Position numbers and translations under genes: made by a program
Source of the DNA: CAVTQZ01 sp963737015
GTDB taxonomy: Bacteria > Actinomycetota > Acidimicrobiia > Acidimicrobiales > UBA8190
Length of the DNA stretch: 64,000 nt
Assembly (NCBI GenBank): GCA_963737015.1
Contig: CAVTQZ010000001.1
Span: 930,001-994,000, forward strand
Direction: 5' to 3'
Notes under the pieces: generated by a model
Told to the model about the DNA's origin: nothing
Databases searched by the model: none
The model's input: only the letters and a program-made list of their open reading frames with translations
Shown here: positions 57,697-64,000 of the stretch, piece by piece
Position numbering within the stretch: position 1 is the first letter of the stretch
Layout of the letters: each line of letters begins with the position of its first letter

Positions 57697-58986
57697 TCAG
57701 GCCAAGCCTTGCGCGATTGCGTGCAAAGCAAGTCCGATGGCCGCGCCCACGACGGTTCCGTTGATGCGGATGAATTGAAGATCGCGCCCGAGGAGAAGCT
57801 CCAGCTGGTTCGATGTCTCGGCGGCGTCCCAGCGCTCGATGGTGCCTGTCACGAGTCCGGCGAGCTCGTCGTGGAACTGTTCGGCCAGTGCTCTGGCCCC
57901 CGATTCGGCAACTTGTTCGAGGCTCGCGTTCAGCTGCTCGTCGGACCCGAGGCGTTGTCCCATCGTGATCAACGCGCCGGTCAGGCGGCGTCGAAGTTCG
58001 GAATCCGGTTGCTCAGCTTGCGATCGGAATGTTCCTTTGGCTTCTTGCCACAAAGAAGATGACCATTCCCGCAGCTCCGCTCGACTGAGGACATCGTGCT
58101 TGATGCGTTCTCCGCGTTCGCGCATTTCGGAAGAGGTCTCCAAGCGCTGGACCAGTCCCTCGATCCCTTCCTCGAACTCCCGCCGCGCCTGGTTGTCAGG
58201 GTCGGCGATCATCGCTGCCAGCCACCGCCGGATACGCGTGTGGAGGCGGTCGAACACCAACCTGTCCACGGCGTCCGGGACCCAGTTCGGGGTCTCCGCT
58301 ACGAAACGGTCGCGCAAGTCCGCATAGTGATCGGCCAGATATTTGTCGATACCTCTGACGATTGCGTCGAACAGCTCAGTATGGCGGTCACCTGCCGTCA
58401 TCACCCGGAGGGCCTGTCCGGCTAGAGGCGCTACATCGATCGCGGCGACCGCGCGGTCGAGCTCTGAGGAAAGGATGTGCTGAACGTCTTCGTCGCGCAG
58501 GAACTCCGTGGCCTGCACGACGAGGTCGGCCACGTGACCGGCCAGGCGTTCGGCGTTCGCCTCTTCGATGAGCCAGATGCTCAAACGGCCAATGGGATCC
58601 GCCGCTCGAACCCGCTCGGCCAGAACATCGCCGTTGAGAAAGTTCTCCTGGACGAACTGGCCCAGGGTGCCGGCAAATTGGTCCTTTCGAGCGACTATCA
58701 CCGCCGTGTGAGGTATCGGTATGCCCAGCGGATGACGAAAAACTGCCGTCACCGCGAACCAGTCAGCGACACCCCCGATCATCGACGCCTCGGCTCCGGC
58801 CTGCACATATCCCAGAAGGGTCCCGTGCGCGCCGGTCACCGACACCGCGATGAACAGAACCGTGACGGCGACCAGCAATGCCGTCGCACGTCGTCGGGCT
58901 ACGGCCAGCCGTCGGGTGCGCAGCGCCACCGACTCTCGCTCGCGGGCAGGAATCGGTGACGCCGATATTTTCGGGGGGGCTCCCAT
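57697..58986 (-). CDS. DUF445 family membrane protein
   Basis: A 429-residue protein of the DUF445 family. Two membrane segments near the N-terminus (about residues 32-55 and a re-entrant VQAGAEASMIGGVADWFAVTAVFRHPLGIPIPHTAVIVARKDQFAGTLGQFVQENFL region) are followed by a long helical domain and a final hydrophobic stretch (INGTVVGAAIGLALHAIAQGL). The GGVADWFAVTALFRHP-type motif is the family hallmark. The function is unknown; members are often located near envelope or stress genes. ATG 58986 starts the gene; 191 bp of spacer separate it from the divergent TauE/SafE gene. Confidence 0.9.
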   Translation of the reverse strand: MGAPPKISASPIPARERESVALRTRRLAVARRRATALLVAVTVLFIAVSVTGAHGTLLGYVQAGAEASMIGGVADWFAVTAVFRHPLGIPIPHTAVIVARKDQFAGTLGQFVQENFLNGDVLAERVRAADPIGRLSIWLIEEANAERLAGHVADLVVQATEFLRDEDVQHILSSELDRAVAAIDVAPLAGQALRVMTAGDRHTELFDAIVRGIDKYLADHYADLRDRFVAETPNWVPDAVDRLVFDRLHTRIRRWLAAMIADPDNQARREFEEGIEGLVQRLETSSEMRERGERIKHDVLSRAELREWSSSLWQEAKGTFRSQAEQPDSELRRRLTGALITMGQRLGSDEQLNASLEQVAESGARALAEQFHDELAGLVTGTIERWDAAETSNQLELLLGRDLQFIRINGTVVGAAIGLALHAIAQGLA

Positions 58987-59177
58987 TAGAGGTCTTTCAA
59001 CACTCGAGGCAGAACGTCGTCCGGGAGACAGGAGACCGTCTTGCCCTTGTACACACGGTACGAAACGCCGTCCTTCTCACGGTTAGGGCGAGACGCCGGT
59101 GCGTCGATCGGTACTCCCGCGGCCACACGGGCCTTTCCCCAAATCCATGGATCGTCCTCCCATAGGCTTGCCGGTTC

Positions 59178-60113
59178 ATGAGTATCGACCCTTACGTCAT
59201 CTTGGGTAGCGCCGTGGTTGGGTTCCTGGTCGGCCTTACCGGCGCGGGCGGCGGGGCCCTCATGACACCAATGCTGATCCTCCTGTTCAAGGTGAAGCCG
59301 TCGACAGCGATATCAAGTGACCTCGTAGCAGCCGTCCTCATGCGACCCATGGGCGCACTCGTACATGGTTATCGCGGAACGGTGAATCTACGTCTCGTCG
59401 GATGGATGGTGGTGGGTTCGGTTCCGACAGCCTTTCTAGGGACGTTCATCCTGCACGAAATAGGCAGTAGTACAGCCGCCGAGACGAATGTCGAGAGGGC
59501 GCTCGGGGCTGCTTTGCTCGTGGGCGCCGGAGCAATGGCTGCGCGCTATCTGGTGAGACGCGGTTCAAAGCAGTCGCCACTTCCAACTGTTCGAGACCTT
59601 GCTATTCGACCATTTGGAACCGTTCTCGTCGGAGCGGTCGGCGGACTCATCGTCGGCCTGACTTCCGTGGGCTCTGGTTCGCTCATGATCGTCATGTTGC
59701 TCTTCCTCTATCCAGCGATAGGCGCGAATCAGCTCGTCGGAACCGACTTGGCCCAAGCCGTTCCCCTGACCCTCGCGGCGGCGCTGGGATCGCTCACGTT
59801 TGGTCATGTGGAATTCAGCGTGACGACGTCCATCGTGATCGGGAGCGTGCCTGCGGTCGTCGTCGGTTCGCTCGTTTCATCCAGAGCACCTGATCGTCTG
59901 ATCCGACCAGCTATCGCATTTGTGATCTTTGCTTCCGGCCTCAAGTACGTGGGCCTGAGTACGAGCGCGTTGGGCTGGGTGCTGTGCGCGATTCTTTTCG
60001 CCGGGGCGTTGCTGTGGATCTTCACCGCCAGGCCCTGGTCGCTGGAAGACAAACACTCGGAGGCAGCGCGATTTGATGGCGAAGGAGCTGATCCCCGCTT
60101 GAGTCCGCCTTAG
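59178..60113 (+). CDS. TauE/SafE family (sulfite exporter) membrane protein
   Basis: A 311-residue integral membrane protein with about eight helices in two repeats. The repeat signatures are VVGFLVGLTGAGGGALMTPMLILLFKVKPSTAISSDLVAAVLMRP and the later AVGGLIVGLTSVGSGSLMIVMLLFLYPAIGANQLVGTDLAQAVPLTLAA, typical of the family, which exports sulfite, sulfoacetate or related anions. The C-terminal about 25 residues are hydrophilic. ATG 59178; its stop is 14 bp from the convergent flavin reductase gene. Confidence 0.92.
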   Translation: MSIDPYVILGSAVVGFLVGLTGAGGGALMTPMLILLFKVKPSTAISSDLVAAVLMRPMGALVHGYRGTVNLRLVGWMVVGSVPTAFLGTFILHEIGSSTAAETNVERALGAALLVGAGAMAARYLVRRGSKQSPLPTVRDLAIRPFGTVLVGAVGGLIVGLTSVGSGSLMIVMLLFLYPAIGANQLVGTDLAQAVPLTLAAALGSLTFGHVEFSVTTSIVIGSVPAVVVGSLVSSRAPDRLIRPAIAFVIFASGLKYVGLSTSALGWVLCAILFAGALLWIFTARPWSLEDKHSEAARFDGEGADPRLSPP

Positions 60114-60127
60114 CGGACCGGTGGGGC

Positions 60128-60613
60128 TCACGCCGGATGGCCGGGATCGAGGTCCCGCACGGCCCGAAAACCGAGGGGCGACCCGGGAGCTCCCAGATAA
60201 GTCGCCTCGACGTCGAGTAAATGGATCACGTGATCCCCCGCGTCGAGACGGTTGAGGACCGAGCCCACGACCCAGCCTCTGGCCTCTGGAAGGACAGTCG
60301 TTCCGAGCGGGCCGTCCTCCCACTTGCACCGAGCGAACTTGTCCGTTCGATCGGTGGTCTCCTCGCCAAAGAGCCTGGCCAGGTCGCGGTTTGCTTTGCT
60401 CAGGAAGTGGACGGCGAGAGCATCGACTGCCGTCGCGACGCGGTAAGTGTGGTTGACCTTGGAGAGCGCCACGATGAACCGGGGCGGCTCGATGCTGGCC
60501 TGAGAAGCGAAGCCGACCAGGCACCCGGATCTCTCTGTCGCCGTGGCAGTCACGATGAAGACGGGATAATCGAGTTCTGATACGAGCTGTTGGAAGTCGT
60601 GGCTGTGGTTCAC
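60128..60613 (-). CDS. Flavin reductase-like FMN-binding protein
   Basis: A 161-residue split-barrel FMN protein of the flavin reductase/HpaC type. Indicators are YPVFIVTATATERSGCLVGFASQASIEPPRFIVALSKVNHTYRVATAVDALAVHFLS and the GDHVIHLLDVEATYLG end. Such proteins supply reduced flavin to monooxygenases or reduce flavins themselves; no monooxygenase is adjacent. GTG 60613 is preceded by a weak AGG element. It ends convergently with the TauE/SafE gene. Confidence 0.88.
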   Translation of the reverse strand: MNHSHDFQQLVSELDYPVFIVTATATERSGCLVGFASQASIEPPRFIVALSKVNHTYRVATAVDALAVHFLSKANRDLARLFGEETTDRTDKFARCKWEDGPLGTTVLPEARGWVVGSVLNRLDAGDHVIHLLDVEATYLGAPGSPLGFRAVRDLDPGHPA

Positions 60614-60757
60614 GGTCCTATCCCTTTTCGCCGGAGTGCCGGTTGGACTCGTCCTCGGATACTCGGCTGGGTCTCGCCGCGTCCACGCGATACTGCTCCT
60701 TGGAGCGCGACGGTATTGTCGATGTCCTGAACGAACTGACGCAGCGGAAGTGCCTCT

Positions 60758-61246
60758 TTAAGCGAATTGCCGCCAGTACGGACGCGACGGATGTCGTTTT
60801 TCGACGAGGATGAAAACGGTTCCCCAGGGATCCTCAAACCACGACGTCCGAAGTCCGGCGACCTTCGCACTAGAGCTCGTGATGAATCGGACGCCCCGTG
60901 ACTCCAACTCGGCTCGCGTCTTTTCGGCATCATCGCACAGAAGGCCGACATGCGTGATGCCCATGTCGGTGATTGAAGGTCTGCGGTCGTCGTCGTTAGG
61001 CGAGCTCCGCTCGACGTAGGGGTACTCGATTAACTCGAAGACATGATCCGATTCTTCGAGTCCGACGATGGCCGCCTTTAGGACAACTGGAGAAGGCACG
61101 AGCTCACCCATGTCGTGCTCGATCGAGTCACCCTCCATCCGATAGGGAGGAGACAGAACTTGCAGCTTTAGAACATCGCGATACCAACGTATGGCGGATT
61201 CGATGTCTGGCACGCATATAGCGGTGTGAGCCAAACCCGTGATCAT
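60758..61246 (-). CDS. VOC-family (glyoxalase/bleomycin-resistance) protein
   Basis: A 162-residue protein of the vicinal-oxygen-chelate fold, made of two beta-alpha-beta-beta-beta modules. The start LAHTAICVPDIESAIRWYRDVLKLQVL and the second-half GITHVGLLCDDAEKTRAELESRGVRF carry the expected metal-ligand His and Glu positions, and WFEDPWGTVFILVEKRH ends the fold. Substrate and reaction are unknown. It has 144 bp of noncoding DNA between its stop and the flavin reductase start, where I see no gene. Confidence 0.85.
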   Translation of the reverse strand: MITGLAHTAICVPDIESAIRWYRDVLKLQVLSPPYRMEGDSIEHDMGELVPSPVVLKAAIVGLEESDHVFELIEYPYVERSSPNDDDRRPSITDMGITHVGLLCDDAEKTRAELESRGVRFITSSSAKVAGLRTSWFEDPWGTVFILVEKRHPSRPYWRQFA

Positions 61247-61752
61247 GGAGAAAGCTTACGGGACCCCCGCTTTCTTGACTATCGCGTCTGAAACTGTCCG
61301 TGGGGTTTTGATCGTACGGAGCTATGCCGACAATCTCGTTAGAGAGGTTCACCCCTCGTGCTCAACGCGGATCGTCGCTCACCGGTCTTCTCCACGTCCT
61401 CGAGTTGTCGCTAGACGAAAACTCCTCGGTCCGACGTCGCGTGGGGGAATATGTCCGAATTGCCGGTCCCCTTCGCGTGATGTTCATTGCTGGACACAAG
61501 AGCGCGAGCCGTCGTTCGGCGTGAATTGTCGCCCGGCTCGGGCTGGTATTCGATATGGGCGTTCTGTATTCGCCGACTGTCCCGGTCCGAATCCCCACGG
61601 GATCAACGCTACTGGGGGCATCCTGCTTGTGTCCCTATCTCGGGCGATCCACAACACTCTCACAGATTGCGTTTTGTCCGGACGATCCGGTACACGAACG
61701 ATCCTCAGCGTTATGAGGGCAGCCATTCGCATTATTCGTACCTCGTATTACG
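61247..61752. other. Noncoding stretch of about 500 bp
   Basis: Open frames here lack start context, homology and composition like the neighbours, and none is convincing. The sequence is lower in GC than the coding region to the left. I see no tRNA, repeat or terminator that I can defend. Confidence 0.5.
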
Positions 61753-62004
61753 TTGTTGGTGGTGTTTGTAATCTGGCGGCTTCGCAGAGAAGCTCGGAAG
61801 GCGAATGAGCCAAAACCGCCAACGGAAGCAGAACTCGCCACTGCATCCGAGGCCGATGCTCGGTTAAGGATGAAGGCGGGCTGGTACCTGGCTTACGAAG
61901 ACAACAGTGTGCGCTACTACTGGGACGGTTCGGCATTTACCCACGAGGAACACTGGGATGGGACCGAATGGAGAAGCGTGGGCGAGGGCCAGCCATATCG
62001 ATGA
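61753..62004 (+). CDS. Small single-helix protein with DUF2510-like motif
   Basis: An 83-residue protein that opens with a short hydrophobic helix (LLVVFVIWRLRR), followed by a charged linker, and ends in AGWYLAYEDNSVRYYWDGSAFTHEEHWDGTEW. The pattern of Trp-Tyr, Arg-Tyr-Trp-Asp-Gly and Trp-Asp-Gly-x-x-Trp is that of the short DUF2510 motif common in actinobacterial membrane proteins, here present in one and a half copies. The TTG start at 61753 is uncertain because the frame begins only 36 bp upstream and no ATG or GTG is better placed. No neighbour suggests a role. Confidence 0.6.
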   Translation: MLVVFVIWRLRREARKANEPKPPTEAELATASEADARLRMKAGWYLAYEDNSVRYYWDGSAFTHEEHWDGTEWRSVGEGQPYR

Positions 62005-62238
62005 TCTCCATCGCCGCGAGCCTCGGATCCCAGCCATTGAATCGCCACGGAACACTCCGTCGAGACCCCCGGGGGGGAGAAAAGATCCATCAGCCCCCGA
62101 ACGACGGCGTGGTGTTAGGTAGAAGGTCGACTCCGATGCAGCGACCGATGTGCATCTAACTGGTCCCCGTATGAGGTTGATTGCTGTTGTGGCGCAGCGA
62201 AGGCCGGCGCTGGATGCCTCCTCTACGCTTCTGGAGCG

Positions 62239-62803
62239 ATGTCCGACGAGTGTCCCGACGAGGGAGTGCCCGAGGAGCCCCGATTGGACGGGCCATCTCC
62301 CGATGCCTACGGAAGGGTAACGAACCCCGAGCGCTACCTCGTTCTCCATGAAGCTGCTCGGGCGATGATCGACGGACTTGAGCGAAGCTACGAAATTCGG
62401 CGCGTCGAAGGTCTCGACATCGACAAGGACTTGGTCAAGGACATTCGTGCATTGGCGCTGGTCCGGTTGGTACCCGACGTTGAGGATGCTGGAGCCCTTA
62501 CCCCTCGCATTCACCAAGTTCCCCGGTGTCTTCGCGAGGTTTGGGCTCTGGCACACAGAGGCCTACCCACGATGCGGTTGCGACGCGTGTGACGAGTCTC
62601 CAGATGAGCTGATCGAGATCTTCAAAGAGGGCGTCGATGCCTTGGTTGCGGGCGAATTCACCGAGGCCATCGAAGGTGACTGGCTCGCCTACCACCTTGG
62701 CCGGTCATCGGGACGCGCCAGACTGGGTCGTGACGATCGGAGGCGCTTGTATCCTGGGTCGTGGAGATGGGCGGCATGGAGCGTTCGACGACCGGCTCCG
62801 TAG
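62239..62803 (+). pseudogene. DUF6226-like protein, reading frame broken near 62485-62500
   Basis: The N-terminal half starts at ATG 62239 (MSDECPDEGVPEE, then YGRVTNPERYLVLHEAARAMIDGLERSYEI). The continuation is in the +1 frame (PLAFTKFPGVFARFGLWHTEAYPRCGCDACDESPDELIEIFKEGVDALVAGEFTEA). Together they follow the DUF6226 layout as I recall it, with the CGCDACD motif. Removing one base near 62490 (GGAGCCCTTACCCC) would join them. The end of the frame beyond about 62690 is not clearly conserved. It could be a decayed gene or a single-base sequence error. Confidence 0.6.
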
Positions 62804-62850
62804 GGACCTTCGATATCGCTGAGACGAGAGACCTTTGATCCGTCGACAAA

Positions 62851-63274
62851 GTGAAGGTCGCTCTTCAGGCAATTGATGGCGAGCGGGTTTCAATACCGTT
62901 CTTCGCGGTCAACGGAGGCGGCCGCTCCGGAAACGCTCAGGGATCTGGTGGATCAACTTGTCAATCGGACTGTTCTGGTTGGCAGCTGGCAGGTGCACCG
63001 AGCCGCTGGCATCTCGCTGTGCTACCTGCGCGAGGACGACGGCTCCGAAGTGGTCGAAGTGCTGACGCGAGGTGAGATGTCGAGTGTCGGAGAACCGTTC
63101 GACCCCGCTGGTACACAAGCCTACGTGGCTAGCGCGCAGCCCCCTTCGAGGCGAGGTGCTGCTCAGAGCGGCTTAGTCGGACCGTCTCAACACCGATTCG
63201 CCCAAGGGCTCGGGTTACGCGGCACGACCTATCATCGCCGCCCATGCAGACCGATGAAAACGGCAGGGCGTTGA
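62851..63274 (+). pseudogene. Possible broken gene, unrecognised
   Basis: A plausible N-terminus begins at GTG 62851 (KVALQAIDGERVSIPFFAVNGGG), while a plausible continuation is in the +1 frame from about 62920 (APETLRDLVDQLVNRTVLVGSWQVHRAAGISLCYLREDDGSEVVEVLTRGEM). No family is recognised. It is either one gene broken near 62920 or two unrelated frames; the latter half could also start at TTG 62873. Kept at low confidence. Confidence 0.3.
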
Positions 63275-63402
63275 TGGATGTGGAACGCGTTGCGTGGCTG
63301 GAAGTGGTGGCGTTGGCTGCGCGGCGCGTTCTCGACAAGCCCGGAGACGTCAGGGCTCTCACGGACCTAACGGAACTTTCGGTCCTCTGTGGTGGGCTGT
63401 GA
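63244..63402 (+). CDS. Small hypothetical protein (52 aa)
   Basis: A 52-residue protein, MQTDENGRALMDVERVAWLEV... ending VLCGGL, with two amphipathic helices. The base composition is like that of coding genes here, but there is no clear ribosome-binding site and no recognisable family. It overlaps the tail of the broken frame above. It could be a small regulatory or toxin/antitoxin-like gene, but nothing in sequence shows that. Confidence 0.35.
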   Translation: MQTDENGRALMDVERVAWLEVVALAARRVLDKPGDVRALTDLTELSVLCGGL

Positions 63403-63479
63403 GCCTCCGAAACGGGGTGGGTGGTATCAGGGTGCCGAGCAGCGACCTGGGGCTTTCCGCCGTGGGGTCGCCAGGCCGA

Positions 63480-63731
63480 TTACAACAGCGGCTCGAAGAC
63501 GTGGACCGTGCCGTCCGGGTAGAAGATCTCCCGCAAGCCGTCGCGACGGTCGTGGACGGTCGTGCGGGTAGCGCAGTGGACGCGGTAGCGGTAGGGCTTC
63601 TCTTGTGCGAGCCGGAAGGCACGTGCTTCGGGATCTCGCTGCATCTCGCGGCGGTCGAAGTCACCGGGGGATGGGTCGTCGAGGTTGGCTGTCAACCGCT
63701 CGAACTCCTCGTCGTAGTCGGCGCTGTCCAT
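63480..63731 (-). CDS. Small hypothetical protein (83 aa)
   Basis: An 83-residue acidic protein starting MDSADYDEEFERLTANLDDPSPGDF and ending FYPDGTVHVFEPLL, with a helical first half and strand-rich second half (PYRYRVHCATRTTVHDRRDGLREIFYPDGT). A perfect GGAGG lies six bases before ATG 63731, a strong reason to choose that start; the frame stays open upstream to the window edge. No family is recognised. Confidence 0.65.
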   Translation of the reverse strand: MDSADYDEEFERLTANLDDPSPGDFDRREMQRDPEARAFRLAQEKPYRYRVHCATRTTVHDRRDGLREIFYPDGTVHVFEPLL

Positions 63732-64000
63732 CGCAGCCTCCTGTCTAGGTGTGTCGCTTAGGGACGGGCCGGGGGCCCGGTAAGTGGACCCGAGACGCCC
63801 ACGAGGAAAGGACCCGAACCCCCGGCTCGATCTTCTGAAAGCGCGACGCCGCGGCGCGTTTTCGATCATTCGTGGTACCCGACTCGTCGCCACCGTCCCG
63901 GCGCTCGCACCGTTCGGGAGGACGACGCTCTGCACCTGGTAGACCTCGATGCCGCGTGCAGCTACGGATTCGAAAGGCTCGACGAAGACCTCATAATCGT
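63732..64000. other. Right edge, open minus-strand frame of unclear status
   Basis: The minus-strand frame of the 83-residue gene stays open to position 64000 and reads EVFVEPFESVAARGIEVYQVQSVV near the edge, which may be the end of a gene continuing outside the window. The part nearer 63740 is Arg/Ser-rich and looks noncoding. Confidence 0.3.

Noticed and set aside
58997..59179. A 60-codon minus-strand frame in the DUF445/TauE spacer
   Set aside because: Arg-rich sequence without start signals; more likely the promoter region of the two divergent genes.
61239..61808. A 189-codon open frame on the plus strand
   Set aside because: Cys/Arg/Ser-rich with no recognisable fold, no ribosome-binding site, and composition unlike neighbouring genes.

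Overview
The window is GC-rich, densely coded chromosomal DNA from an actinobacterium. The evidence is a decaprenylphosphoryl-arabinose synthesis cassette (UbiA-type DPPR synthase, DprE1, DprE2), two probable F420-dependent enzyme families, an Rv2578c-type radical SAM protein, DUF222/HNH and DUF4232 proteins, and the block pyrG-NUDIX-xerD-scpA-scpB-rluB-cmk-der that is typical of Actinomycetota. The secreted protein with WLVASDGG..FSFGDA repeats hints at class Acidimicrobiia, but that placement is inference. The sequence reads like a chromosome fragment, possibly from a metagenome. Two clear and one possible single-base reading-frame breaks are present, and all have the same sign.

Layout. 0-3 kb: a YtcJ-type amidohydrolase, tRNA-Pro(GGG) and a membrane-anchored phosphodiester glycosidase. 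3.1-10.7 kb: one long + strand run of response regulator, histidine kinase (frame broken), DPPR synthase, DprE1, DprE2, a BioF2-like acyltransferase and a DUF4232 lipoprotein, mostly overlapping end to start; this looks like a regulated cell-envelope arabinan operon. 10.7-14.2 kb: a secreted BNR-repeat protein, an alanine-rich 11-residue-repeat protein, a luciferase-like oxidoreductase and a zinc-ribbon miniprotein. 14.2-36.3 kb: housekeeping genes. These are acyl-CoA carboxylase beta, der, ispH, a GT2 glycosyltransferase, plsC, cmk, aroA, tyrA, aroH, rluB, scpB, scpA, trpS, an M50 protease, a DksA-like protein, xerD, a NUDIX hydrolase, pyrG, a secreted GH5 enzyme, nadK, tlyA and a phasin-like protein. 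36.4-38.5 kb: a HAD hydrolase and an HNH endonuclease-domain protein.

38.7-53.3 kb holds a radical SAM protein, a membrane-anchored subtilase, two MFS transporters, a GMC oxidoreductase with a Tat-exported small subunit, a nitroreductase, an orphan solute-binding protein, a YwaF-like membrane protein and nicotinate phosphoribosyltransferase. 53.3-61.2 kb holds a secreted CAP-like protein, a small-protein/trypsin-like-protease/small-protein cassette, a SnoaL-like protein, a Ddn-type protein, peptidase E, DUF445, TauE/SafE, a flavin reductase and a VOC protein. From about 61.25 kb to the right edge coding density drops; short, broken and unplaced genes dominate, suggesting a degenerate or accessory stretch.

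Two window-wide features stand out. Genes are packed with NTGA stop/start overlaps that often use TTG or GTG starts (once apparently CTG). Short tandem repeats sit at gene ends and junctions between about 20.5 and 36.4 kb, including a 10 x 7-bp array between scpA and scpB whose units carry a Shine-Dalgarno-like core. The most interesting findings are the natural Ala at the benzothiazinone-target Cys position of DprE1, the hendecad-repeat protein, the scpA-scpB repeat array and the trypsin-like cassette with two tiny flanking genes.
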